Positions 1 through 8,654 of a stretch of DNA of 10,000 nt are shown here, one piece after another. Source of the stretch: Conus ventricosus (lineage: Eukaryota; Mollusca; Gastropoda; Neogastropoda; Conidae); NCBI GenBank assembly GCA_018398815.1, contig CM031611.1, positions 81,047,978 to 81,057,977 of the forward strand. The letters are read 5' to 3'. Numbering within the stretch: the first letter of the stretch is position 1; each line of letters opens with the position of its first letter. The notes beneath the pieces were generated by a model that did not search any database, was not told where the DNA came from, and saw only the letters and a program-made list of their open reading frames with translations. The position numbers and the translations under genes are program-made.

Positions 1-629
1 ACTGACCGTCAGAGAAAAGACTGTCTCTTTGTACTGACCGTCACAGCAGACTGCGGTGCCCGGCCCGTTGTTCGGACGAGACTGTTCACGTAGGTCCCGT
101 GTCTGAACGTACGCATGAGAAATCTTCACGCGCGTGAAATCCCATTCCACCAGAGAAGGGTGGTCCATTCAGTGTCGGTTAGATGTATGGCAGCATTTTT
201 TTTAAATGCACACTGGTTACGTGCGTAGACCCGGAGACAGAATGTGGCTATCTTGATTTGGGGATTAGAAACGACCGCGTACGCAAGAATCTCACCGATG
301 GGCAACCTTTGGTTTGTAGTTGAGGAGCAAAGGGGAAAAATGTGAGGAGAAGAAGTGCTATAGAGAGTTAGACAGCAGAGGTCTTTCAGAGAAAAAAAAC
401 TATGACAGGTGTTCGGCCGATACTCCTTGTACTCTAAGAGAACCGGTCCGCATCCCTGCCATCACTCATAGATGCCATTATGATGCCAGACTTACATCCC
501 CCGCGCTGCAGGGATTCGCACGAGCAACTTCTGGATGTGTGGGTGTCTCAAAATGTTGTCATCTCAGACGGATGCTCAACTAACATCGGACACCTCTTCT
601 TAACTGGAAATTTAAGTCTAATGGAGTTG
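1..629. other. Non-coding stretch with no recognised gene
   Basis: I see no gene here. Open frames on both strands are short, overlap one another and have no recognisable motif. A short direct repeat of the form actgaccgtcaNag occurs at 1-14 and 33-46. The end nearest 629 adjoins the 3' end of the minus-strand reverse-transcriptase relic and may be its 3' untranslated remnant, but I cannot recognise that. The stretch is best read as intronic or intergenic DNA. Confidence 0.5.
125..138. repeat. 14-bp perfect palindrome
   Basis: TTCACGCGCGTGAA equals its own reverse complement. A second small inverted repeat follows at 147-163 (ccacc, 7-base loop, ggtgg). No function can be assigned. Both could be chance. 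Confidence 0.4.
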
Positions 630-1665
630 AGGTTTGTTCCTCTCCGACCAGATCCAGCTAACTTTTTTTTCAGCTGCTTCTGCCATTGCCTATAGGATTC
701 TAGTCCTCTTACTACAGATCTCGAGCTGTTTCCTGAGATCGTAGGCTGATTAGCCAGCATCGTGCTCCATCCTACACAGCCAGGACTTGACTTGGAAGCT
801 GGATTCCATCAAGCTGCTGGTTTAACTGGCACACTGTTCAGTCATGTAGACGCAAACTTCTGCTCCAGTTTTCTTTCATATGGCGCAGTGACGTTATTCA
901 GAATCAGCTGTTTTCATGACTGTCGGCAGAGTACAATGCTTGGTCTCATGCCGGGCTTCCTGATGACCTCTGAATTGGTTTCCCATTCTGAAAGGTCTGC
1001 TGTGCTGTTCCAGTAATGCACACCATCCAGTAAACCCTGCTTCGAGGCTCCTGATGTCACAGCTGTTCCAGACCATGGTTTGTGGCCTTTCGGCCATGTC
1101 TAAAACCGTTGCCGGAGCTTCAGGTGAATAAAGAGTTTCCTCCGGTAGTGCCCACTTGTTTGTGCTGCCATGTGTACCTTTTCTTGGTTAGCACTGCTGG
1201 CCATGAATCCAGGTCACGTTCCGACAGAGCTGACATGCAGGGTCATCCGGTTTCCCCTATTTTACCAGACGTGATATCGAAGGCAGCGGGTCATGTATGC
1301 ATCTGAGGATGAAGCTGATCCTAAGAGATGCCATGTGCCATGTGTCATTCCAGCTGACACTTCGGTGAAGCGCGTTTTCCCGCGTAGTCCACTGCCCCTG
1401 ACGTATAGCCTTGGTTCTTTAGGGATCATCTTCCTTCTTTAACTCCTGCATCACCTTGTCTGTCTGTGCTTTCGCCGTTGTATTCGGCCACCTCTTCATT
1501 TCTGTTGACTGCAGTCCCTGCCTGTGGGTTTGTGTATGACCTCTGATTTACTTGATCTTGAACTTTTCCTTTGTGGCGCCACCGCCTCCTGAACTGTCCA
1601 TTGTCTGCCAGTCTTCAGCTTGGGCTGGACTGAGCTCACAACGTCGTCTCCCGACTCCTCAAGCA
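630..1665 (-). pseudogene. Decayed retroelement: C-terminal RT/endonuclease-like part
   Basis: Read on the minus strand, this continues the RT relic at 2249-2760 after removal of the nested LINE. Conserved blocks appear in the expected order but in shifting frames with several stops. They are TGRQWTVQEAV (about 1580-1612), then CIHDPLPS followed by DPACQLC (about 1224-1310). Next come a block reading KRYTWQHKQV (about 1153-1182), MRPSIVL (about 930-950) and NNVTAPYE (about 870-905). The last is AEAAEKKVSWIWSERN (about 635-690). I recognise this order from a widespread animal RT-bearing repeat family with members ending CxxC...YTWRHNxVL...RPDIVL...ELTVPYE...AAEKSSRWIW. The CxxC, RHN and RPD...E layout resembles the restriction-like endonuclease of R2/NeSL-type LINEs, which is inference. 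In this copy RPD is RPS, TVPYE has become TAPYE, and the frame is broken. It is dead. Confidence 0.72.
1654..1665. repeat. Left target-site duplication of the nested LINE
   Basis: The 12 bases actcctcaagca are repeated exactly at 2249-2260, immediately after the LINE tail. Joining the host sequence across one copy restores continuous similarity of the disrupted RT relic (reading LLTMLEESGDDVV on the minus strand). That is independent support for an insertion here. Confidence 0.88.
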
Positions 1666-2066
1666 GACAGTCTTGCAAAAGAAGGAGCAAATAGAAATGC
1701 TGAAAATTTATTAAACAGTCCCTTAGATTTATCCGCTTGTGAATTAATCCAAATCATGGCCATAAGAAGAATTTAAGTGAAAAAGTGTCCAGTTTACCAT
1801 CGTGTCCCAGGCACATTGTCAGATTAATTCATAAGTTAAGGCTGAATACTTGGAACACTAAATATTCTCATGGTATTACTTGTGTCTGCAGAGAAAACAT
1901 TTCTGCACATCATCTTTTATTTGAATGCTCAGTGTTGACCACGCTCTATCAGGAGAAAGGTATTGAGATGACAAACTTTGGTAATGTTGGTACTGTCTTA
2001 TATGGTTCCCATGTTGCTGAAATTGCCATAGTTATTTCGCAGTCACCGGTTGCAAAATTCTTATAA
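1663..2066 (+). pseudogene. LINE ORF2 C-terminus: RNase H end plus Cys/His region
   Basis: The reading begins at the host/element junction with ADSLAKEGANRNAENLLN, the last helix of an RNase H domain. Its Asp is the final catalytic residue of the family pattern NxxAD(x)LAK. This frame stops at 1776. The continuation, in a different frame from about 1785 to the stop at 2064-2066, reads HIVRLIHKLRLNTWNTKYS and then CVCRENISAHHLLFECS. That is a C-x-C...H-H-x4-C cluster of the sort that follows RNase H in I-group LINEs. The frame change and the rather short spacing between the two parts suggest a small deletion around 1740-1790. The ATG at 1785 is only the first in-frame methionine and is unlikely to be a real start. 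Not functional. Confidence 0.75.
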
Positions 2067-2248
2067 AGATCAATACTAGGGCATTTCACTTACGTAAGCA
2101 TGCACATATCAGATGTGGGTTGAAAGTACTCACGTGGATGATAAATTAAGTGTGGAGTTTTTTGGGTTTTTTTTTTATTAAAATAAGTGTCTAATATCAT
2201 CTGGCGATGAAAAGACATTAAATAAACCACTGAACTGAACTGAACTGA
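1666..2248 (+). mobile_element. 5'-truncated RNase H-bearing LINE (I-group-like)
   Basis: A 583-bp insertion flanked by a perfect 12-bp target-site duplication. It starts inside the end of an RNase H domain (ADSLAKEGA), continues with a C-terminal region containing a Cys/His cluster, then a 3' untranslated region with AATAAA, and ends in (TGAAC)n. Known biology: non-LTR elements insert by target-primed reverse transcription, which gives 5' truncation, a simple-repeat or A-rich 3' tail and a variable target-site duplication. All three are seen. RNase H downstream of the RT is typical of the I group. I place it there tentatively and cannot name the family. Confidence 0.85.
2221..2226 (+). promoter_or_regulatory. 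Polyadenylation signal of the LINE
   Basis: AATAAA lies just upstream of the (TGAAC)n tail, in the usual place for the 3' end of a non-LTR element transcript. It belongs to the relic and is probably not used by the host gene. Confidence 0.6.
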
Positions 2249-2250
2249 AC
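2231..2250 (+). repeat. (TGAAC)4 tail of the LINE
   Basis: Four tandem TGAAC pentamers end at the right target-site duplication. Several LINE clades end in short tandem repeats instead of poly(A), and this tail fits that class. Confidence 0.85.
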
Positions 2251-2260
2251 TCCTCAAGCA
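2249..2260. repeat. Right target-site duplication of the nested LINE
   Basis: Exact copy of the 12 bases at 1654-1665. The first two bases (ac) overlap the tail consensus, so the strict minimum duplication is 10 bp. Confidence 0.88.
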
Positions 2261-2760
2261 TGGTTAGAAGCTTTGTTTTTACCCACCATGTCCTCCTCGA
2301 GGATGGATTTCAGGGGTAGCTTCAGCTTTGCCTGGCGACAGTAGAGTGCAATGCTAGTGAGACCTGGTGGGACACCGACCCCGTTTCCTTGTGAGCTTGT
2401 TGACTGTATCCTCCACTGACTCCGCGGTACTAGCGGAGTATACTGTACATCAGCAGAAGCCAGAGGAGCTTCGAGATTAGCGTGAGCTGCAAGCACCGAA
2501 CATCGTGTGTGTCAGGAGGGCCACACTGATCTGTCATATTCAGGCTTTTTGTTTTGCTGTTTGCTTGGTGTGCTTCCCAATGTGTGTGTCCTTCAGGGAG
2601 TCATCATACCACCTTCCCAAACTCTTGCCTGCTTCCTCTGCCACCGATGGAACGGCTTGGTGGCTCCGATGGAAATAACTGTCCCGTCTCAGCTGCGTTT
2701 CCTTTCTGCTGGGAGAGGCTCCATGATTTCCTTGCTTTGAAATAACTGAACATAGAGAAC
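2249..2760 (-). pseudogene. Decayed retroelement: RT C-terminal half (thumb region)
   Basis: This is the upstream part of the minus-strand relic. Blocks in order are FKARKSWSLSQQKGN (about 2698-2745), VPSVAEEAGKSLGRWYDDSLKDT (about 2585-2655), and a block reading LISKLLWLLLMYSILR (about 2440-2485). Then come ESVEDTVNKLTRK (about 2375-2420) and GLTSIALY followed by LKLPLKSILEEDMVGK (about 2280-2365). These match the post-catalytic RT region of the same animal repeat family (FKxxKSRSL, PVKSLGRWYD, LLPRLLWPLL, SSIALYxxxxKLxLP). At least three frame changes and stops separate the blocks. The catalytic YxDD motif should lie further upstream, beyond 2760, and is absent, so this copy is 5'-truncated. 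It contributes no function to the host locus. Confidence 0.75.
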
Positions 2761-2964
2761 ACATGGAATGTGGCCGCAGAACGAAGGCTTTACGTTTTGG
2801 ATCCGATCCGTGCAACGGATCTGGATCACGTGGCGGATCCATGGGAGGTTCGACACTACTGCGACAATGTCTGCGCTCTCCCCAGGGCGTCTTTCTACTT
2901 ATTGCTGCATGGTTGTTACACGCTGTACGTCAGATCAGTGTTCTGTACGTGGTGCTGTGTAAAA
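2761..2964. other. Short non-coding stretch with an inverted repeat
   Basis: No gene is recognised. An imperfect inverted repeat lies at 2800-2827: gatcc-gatccgt, loop gca, acggatc-t-ggatc, with one bulged base. A plus-strand open frame from 2770 runs into the microsatellites and shows no familiar motif before it becomes simple sequence, so I do not call it a gene. Confidence 0.45.
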
Positions 2965-2974
2965 CTCTTCTCTT

Positions 2975-3017
<43 letters not shown>
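2965..3017 (+). repeat. (CT)n microsatellite
   Basis: A run of CT dinucleotides preceded by a few TCTTC interruptions, on a polypyrimidine strand. Such mirror-symmetric tracts can form triplex (H-DNA) structures. Whether that matters here is unknown. Confidence 0.95.
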
Positions 3018-3019
<2 letters not shown>

Positions 3020-3079
3020 ATCATGATGATGATCATCATCATCATTATGATGATAGTGATGATGATGATGATGATGATA

Positions 3080-3144
<65 letters not shown>

Positions 3145-3199
3145 GGTGGTGGTGTGGTGACGACAACGACGACTACGACGACGACACTGATGACGACTT
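3018..3199 (+). repeat. Compound trinucleotide array: GAT, then GGT, then GAC
   Basis: The tract passes from mixed CAT/GAT (3018-3060), to nearly pure GAT (about 3060-3130), to GGT (3131-3154), and then to degenerate GAC/GAT (about 3158-3199). The open frames over it (poly-His on one strand, poly-Asp and poly-Ile in others) are consequences of the repeat and are not genes. Confidence 0.92.
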
Positions 3200-3354
3200 T
3201 TTTTTTTCCTTTTGCACACTAACACCAGCCAGTAACCAGTAACCCAGCGTCATCCATATTTTGCTGTGGTGACGCTCAGTATTTCAATGACAAGGAACAG
3301 CATCAGGAGCAGTTATCGTTATCGTCGCCACCTTGTGGGTACGGTGTTGCAGAG

Positions 3355-3502
3355 TCGGTTCTTCTGGCAGTGGAACCATCAGACTGAGCGGGTGTCCAGC
3401 GCTGTCCTCTTCATCTCCGCCTTCTGGCCGGACCTGCCGTCCAAGGTGGATGCTGCGGTGGCACTGGTCCGACACCTACCTCTACTTCTTCAAGAACAAC
3501 AG
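3355..3502 (+). CDS. Hemopexin-repeat exon, matrix metalloproteinase-like (partial gene)
   Basis: One internal exon, not a whole gene. It reads RFFWQWNHQTERV, then FISAFWPDLPSKVDAAV, and after a one-base frame change WSDTYLYFFKNN-AG|. Known pattern: hemopexin blades of metalloproteinases read FFKxRFFWR...FISxFWPxLPxxIDAAYE...xFFKGxxYW, so the end of one blade and most of the next are present. Hemopexin domains form a four-bladed propeller that binds substrates and inhibitors outside the cell. The exon ends at CAG|GTGAGT in phase 2. I placed the start after the AG at 3353-3354 because a phase-2 start (AG|T, then CGG TTC TTC TGG) matches the exit phase. The AG at 3351-3352 is an alternative. 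The preceding pyrimidine tract is weak. The frame breaks between about 3461 and 3470, and 148 bp is one base off a symmetrical exon, so this is either a sequence error or a dead copy. The catalytic domain lies outside the window. Confidence 0.72.
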
Positions 3503-3508
3503 GTGAGT
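3500..3508 (+). promoter_or_regulatory. 5' splice site (first donor)
   Basis: CAG|GTGAGT is a full match to the animal donor consensus, directly after the hemopexin codons FFKNN. If translation continued past this point in the same frame it would hit TGA at once (AGG TGA). Of the many similar donors that follow, this first one is therefore the one expected to give a productive message. Confidence 0.78.
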
Positions 3509-4816
3509 GTTGTTGTCCTGACACCTACCTCTACTTCTTCAAGAACAACAGGTGAGTGTTGTTGTCCTGACACCTACCTCTACTTCTTCAAGAACAACAG
3601 GGAGTGTTGTTGTCCTGACACCTACCTCTACTTCTTCAAGAACAACGGTGAGTGTTGTTGTCCTGACACCTACCTCTACTTCTTCAAGAACAAACAGGTG
3701 AGTGTTGTGGTCCGACACCTACCTCTACTTCTTCAAGAACAACAGGTGAGTGTTGTTGTCCTGACACCTACCTCTACTTCTTCAAGAACAACAGGTGAGT
3801 GTTGGGGTTCGACACTACCTCTACTTCTTCAAGAACAACAGGTGAGTGCTGTGCTTTCATACTACCTCTACTTCTTCAAGAACAACAGGTGAGTGTTGTT
3901 GTCTGACACCTACCTCTACTTCTTCAATAACAACAGGTGAGTGTTGTTGTCTGACACCTACCTCTACTTCTTCAAGAACAACAGGTGAGTGTTGTGGTCT
4001 AACACCTACCTCTACTTCTTCAAGAACAAAAGGTGAGTGTTGTTGTCCTGACACCTACCTCTACTTCTTCAAGAACAACAGGTGAGTGTTGTTGTCTGAC
4101 ACCTACCTCTACTTCTCAAGAACAACAGGTGAGTGTTGTTGTCTGACACCTACCTCTACTTCTCAAGAACAACAGGTGAGTGTTGTGGTCTAACACCTAC
4201 CTCTACTTCTTCAAGAACAACAGGTGAGGTGTTGTTGTCCTGACATCTACCTCTACTTCTTCAAGAACAACAGGTGAGTGTTGTTGTCTGACACCTACCT
4301 CTACTTCTTCAAGAACAACAGGTGAGTGTTGTTGTCTGACACCTACTCTACTTCTTCAAGAACAACAGGTGAGTGTTGTGGCCTAACACCTACCTCTACT
4401 TCTTCAAGAACAACAGGTGAGTATTGTTGTCTGACACCTACCTCTACTTCTTCAAGACAATACATCAGTGCTCTACCTACCTCTACTTCTTCAAGAACAA
4501 CAGGTGAGTGTTGTTGTTCCTGACACCTACCTCCACTTCTTCAAGAACAACAGGTGAGTATTGTTGTCCTGACACTACCTCTACTTCTTCAAGAACAACA
4601 GGTGAGTGTTGTGTCTGACACCTACCTCTACTTCTTCAAGAACAATAGATCAGTGCTCGTACCTACCTCTACTTCTTCAAGACCAACAGGTGAGTATTGT
4701 TGTCCTGACACCTACCTCTACTTCTTCAAGAAGGACAGGTGAGTGTTGTGGTTGACACCTACCTCTACTTCTTCAAGAACAATAGATCAATGCTCATACC
4801 TACCTCTACTTCTTCA

Positions 4817-6310
4817 AGAACGACAGGTGAGTGTTGTGGTCTGACACCTACCTCTGCTTCTCCAAGAACAACAGGTAGATGTTGTACTCTCATACCTACC
4901 TCTACTTCTTCAAGAACAACATATCAGTGCTATGGTCTCATACCTACCTCTACTTCTTCAAGAACAACAGATCAGTGCTATGGTCTCACACCTACCTCTA
5001 CTTCTTCAAGAACAACAGATCATTGCTATGGTCTCACACCTACCTCTACTTCTTCAAGAACAACAGATCAGTGCTATGGTCTCACACCTACCTCTACTTC
5101 CTCAAGAACAACAGATCAGTGTCATGGTCTCACACCTACCTCTACTTCTTCTAGAACAACAGATCAGTGCTATGGTCCCACACGTACCTCTACTTTTCTA
5201 GAACAACAGATCTTGCTATGGTCTCACACGTACCTCTACTTCTTCAAGAACAACAGATCAGTGCTATGGTCTCACACCTACCTCTACTTCTTCAAGAACA
5301 ACAGATCAGTGCTATGGTCTCACACCTACCTCTACTTCTTCAAGAACAACAGGTGAGTGTTGTTGTCCTGACACCTACTCTACGTCTTCAAGAACAACAG
5401 GTGAGTGTTGTTGTCTGACACCTACCTATACTTCTTCAAGAACAACAGGTGAGTATTGTTGTCCTGACACCTACCTCTACTTCTTCAAGAACAACAGGTG
5501 AGTGTTGTTGTCCGACACCTACCTCTACTTCTTCAAGAACAATAGATCAGTGCTCATACCTACCTCTACTTCTTCAAGAACAACAGGTGAGTATTGTTGT
5601 CCTGACACCTACCTCTACTTCTTCAAGAACGACAGGTGAGTGTTTGGTCTCACACCTACCTCTGCTTCTTCAAGAACAACAGGTAGATGTTGTACTCTCA
5701 TACCTACCTCTACTTCTTCAAGAACAACAGATCAGTGCTATGGTCTCATACCTACCTCTACTTCTTCAAGAACAACAGATCAGTGCTATGGTCTCACACC
5801 TACCTCTACTTCTTCAAGAACAACAGATCAGTGCTATGGTCTCACACCTACCTCTACTTCTTCAAGAACAACAGATCAGTGCTATGGTCTCACACCTACC
5901 TCTACTTCTTCAAGAACAACAGATCAGTGCTATGGTCTCACACCTACCTCTACTTCTTCAAGAAAACAACAGACCAGTGCTGTGCTCTCATACCTACCTC
6001 TACTTCTTCAAGAACAACAGATCAGTGCTATGGTTCACACCTACCTCTACTTCTTCAAGAACAACAGATCAGTGTTATGGTCTCACACCTACCTCTACTT
6101 CTTCAAGAACAACAGATCAGTGTTATGGTCTCACACCTACCTCTACTTCTTCAAGAACAACAGATCAGTGCTATGGGTCTCACACCTACTCTACTTCTTC
6201 AAGAACAACAGATCAGTGCTATGGTCTCACACCTACCTCTACTTCTTCAAGAACAATGACCAGTGCTGTGCTCTCATACCTACCTCTACTTCTTCGAAAA
6301 CGACAGATCA
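4817..6310 (+). repeat. Higher-order duplication inside the donor array
   Basis: A rare pair of variant units (aacgacaggtgagtg, then ctctgcttct, then caggtagatgttgtactctc) occurs at about 4817-4892 and again at about 5626-5700. The offset is about 808 bp, roughly 17 units. Both copies are followed by a run of type B units. This indicates that a block of many units was duplicated as one piece after the subfamilies had diverged. Confidence 0.75.
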
Positions 6311-6659
6311 TTGTTTGAGAACCCCGCCGACGTTCTTTATTGGATAGTGTTGATCGGTCGTGGGTCACGCTTCGCTTAATTAATGACCTCACAGTTTGTC
6401 ATCAAACTTCGTGGGAGGAAAACCAGTTTGAAAGATTAAATAAAAAAAAATCGGATCTTTGTTTCTTATTTATGCTGTCCTGCAGCTGATCTCCTCATTG
6501 AAGACAGGCATTCAGCCTCACGTGACACACTAACAAGCCTACAGTCTGGAAGCGCTCTCTGTGGAGCCGGCTGGACAGCTTTCTGTGGCGTCTGGCATAC
6601 AACGTCTTTCTTTTGTTTCAAATTACGAAGCATAGAAACTGCCACGCATACAAGCGGGT
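6311..6659. other. Unique intronic stretch, no gene seen
   Basis: No coding motif or RNA gene is visible. AATAAA followed by a short A run lies at 6439-6450. Nothing upstream supports a gene end there. Confidence 0.5.
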
Positions 6660-7410
<751 letters not shown>

Positions 7411-7425
7411 CGCCGCCCCGCCCAC

Positions 7426-7428
7426 AGG
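7426..7428 (+). promoter_or_regulatory. First acceptor-like AG of the 3' array
   Basis: The CA-rich tract ends cccacag|GTACTATAAA, the first place where the acceptor unit of the following array appears. The upstream pyrimidine tract is poor here. This may be only the degenerate edge of the array and not the real 3' splice site. Confidence 0.3.
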
Positions 7429-7989
7429 TACTATAAAAAAAAGTGAGGGAAAAAGCCCCTCTCTTACAGGTGCTACAAGATTTCTGAGGAAAAAACCTCC
7501 TCTCTTGCAAATACTACATGATTTCTCTGGGGGGAAAACACTCTTACAGGTCAAACAAGATTTCTGAGGAAAAAAAGCTCTTTTCTTACAGGTACTACAA
7601 GTTTTCTGAGGGGAAAAACCTGTCTTACAGTACCACTAGATTTTTTAGGGGAGAAAAAACCTCCTCTCTTATAGGTACTAGAAGATTTCTGAAGAAAAAA
7701 GTCCTCCCTTGCAGATACTTCAAGATTTCTGAGGAAAAAAAACGCTTCTCTTACAGGTACTACAAGATCTCAGAGAAAAATCTCTTCTGAGGAAAAACTT
7801 CTCCTTTGCAAGTACTACACGATTTCTGAGGGGGAAAGAGCTCTGTTACAGGTACTAGAAGATTTCTGAGGAAAAAAAACTTCTCCTTTGCAAGTACTAC
7901 AGATTTTTGAGAGGGAAAAGCTCTGTTACAGGTACTAGAAGGTTTCTGAGGGAAAACCCCTCCTTTACAGGTACTAAAGATTCTGAGGG

Positions 7990-8079
7990 ACAAATTCCCC
8001 TTCACGGGTATTATCATATTTCTGAGATATCTGAGGAACAAATTCCTCTCCAATAGGAAATACAAGATTTTTTAAAGGT
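7990..8079 (+). repeat. Higher-order unit of about 87 bp in the acceptor array
   Basis: A double unit beginning acaaattcccc and containing gggtattatcatatttctga appears here. It reappears in close form at 9701 and 9788, 87 bp apart. It is a two-unit higher-order repeat shared by both blocks of the array. Confidence 0.65.
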
Positions 8080-8643
8080 AAAACCTCTCTTTTACAATTT
8101 ACTATACGGTTTCTGAGGGGGAAAAAAACTCCTCTCCTACAGGTACTACAAGATTTCTCAGGAAAAAACCTCCTCTCTTACAGATGCTTCAAGATTTCTG
8201 AGGAAAAAACTCTTCTTTACAGGTTCTACAAGATATCGAAAGGAAAACCTCCTTTCTTACAGATACTACAAGATTTCTGAGGAAGAATGTCCTCACAGGT
8301 AATACAAGATTTCTGAAAAAAACATCTCGTCTCTTACAGGCAACTACAAGGTATCAGAGGCAAAACCTCCTCTCTTGGGTATTATAAAATTTGGGATATT
8401 TCTGAGGAAAAAACTTTACCCCTACAGGCACTACATTTCTTTGAAAAAAAACCCTACTCTTACAGAAATTATTAGATTTCTGAGTTTTCTGAGGAAACAA
8501 ACTCCTTTCCAACAAGCACTACACGATTTCTGAGGAAAAACTCCTCTCTTACAGGTACTACAAGATTTCTGAAAAAAAAAAGTCCTCCCTTGCAGATACT
8601 TCAAGATTTCTGAGGGAACATACTCCTCTCTTACAGGTACTAC

Positions 8644-8654
8644 AAGATCTCTGA
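8644..8654. repeat. Left target-site duplication of the retroposon
   Basis: aagatctctga is repeated exactly at 9335-9345. The ordinary array unit has aagatttctga, so both flanks share a less common C variant. That favours a true duplication over coincidence within the repeat. Confidence 0.75.

Larger units (their letters stand above)
3472..6310 (+). repeat. Minisatellite of the exon end plus splice donor, about 60 units of 48-49 bp
   Basis: I counted 60 head-to-tail units by eye. The unit is TGGTCYGACACC, then TACCTCTACTTCTTCAAG, then AACAACAG (38 bases, identical to the end of the hemopexin exon), followed by GTGAGTGTTG (the start of the intron). Two main subfamilies exist. Type A keeps the donor GTGAGT, in roughly 30 units, mostly 3472-4800 and 5350-5640. 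Type B has ATCAGTGCTA instead and lacks the donor, mostly about 4890-5340 and 5700-6300. A shorter 42-bp variant (aatagatcagtgctcat) recurs near 4643, 4781 and 5541. The exon-derived part is nearly invariant. The intron-derived part carries most of the variation. The array lies inside the putative intron that begins at 3503. Confidence 0.92.
7428..8654 (+). repeat. Minisatellite of splice acceptor plus exon start, block 1 (about 30 units)
   Basis: The typical unit is GTACTACAAGATTTCTGAGG, then AAAAAACCTCC, then TCTCTTACAG, giving 39-41 bp. The second half is a pyrimidine tract ending in an AG acceptor. The first half, read after a phase-2 donor, gives (AG)G TAC TAC AAG ATT TCT GAG = R-Y-Y-K-I-S-E, which fits the residues following FFKGx in a hemopexin blade. 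Units vary in A-run length and carry many substitutions, and some have lost the AG (ttacgg, ttgggt). Shared variant blocks, such as gagctctgttacagg and acaaattcccc, recur in block 2 (9335-10000), so both blocks were one array. That these are amplified copies of the real 3' splice junction is inference. The repeat itself is plain. Confidence 0.85.

Noticed and set aside
762..1306. Plus-strand open frames of 70-85 residues
   Set aside because: They have no recognisable motif and lie antisense to the motif-bearing RT relic on the minus strand.
2930..3225. Poly-His, poly-Ile and poly-Asp open frames
   Set aside because: Direct consequence of GAT/GGT/CT repeats. No non-repetitive coding sequence is attached.
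3247..3352. Reading YFAVVTL near 3258 as the start of a hemopexin blade (FDAVTTL-like)
   Set aside because: The spacing to RFFW is far too long for one blade, and the intervening residues do not fit. Chance similarity is more likely.
3266..3892. 208-residue plus-strand open frame starting with ATG at 3266
   Set aside because: It covers the hemopexin exon but starts in likely intron, leaves the hemopexin frame before TYLYFFKNN and runs on through repeats. The spliced-exon model explains the sequence better.
3472..6310. CRISPR-like regularly spaced repeat
   Set aside because: The whole 48-bp unit is repeated with no variable spacers. The sequence is eukaryotic and the unit is exon-derived.
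5449..6347. Repeat proteins of 190-289 residues encoded by the donor array
   Set aside because: All three plus-strand frames are open because the type B unit has no stop in any frame. Indels shift the frame repeatedly, so no single product is favoured.
6439..6450. AATAAA plus A run as a gene or retroposon 3' end
   Set aside because: Nothing coding lies upstream, no target-site duplication is visible, and the site is inside the putative intron.
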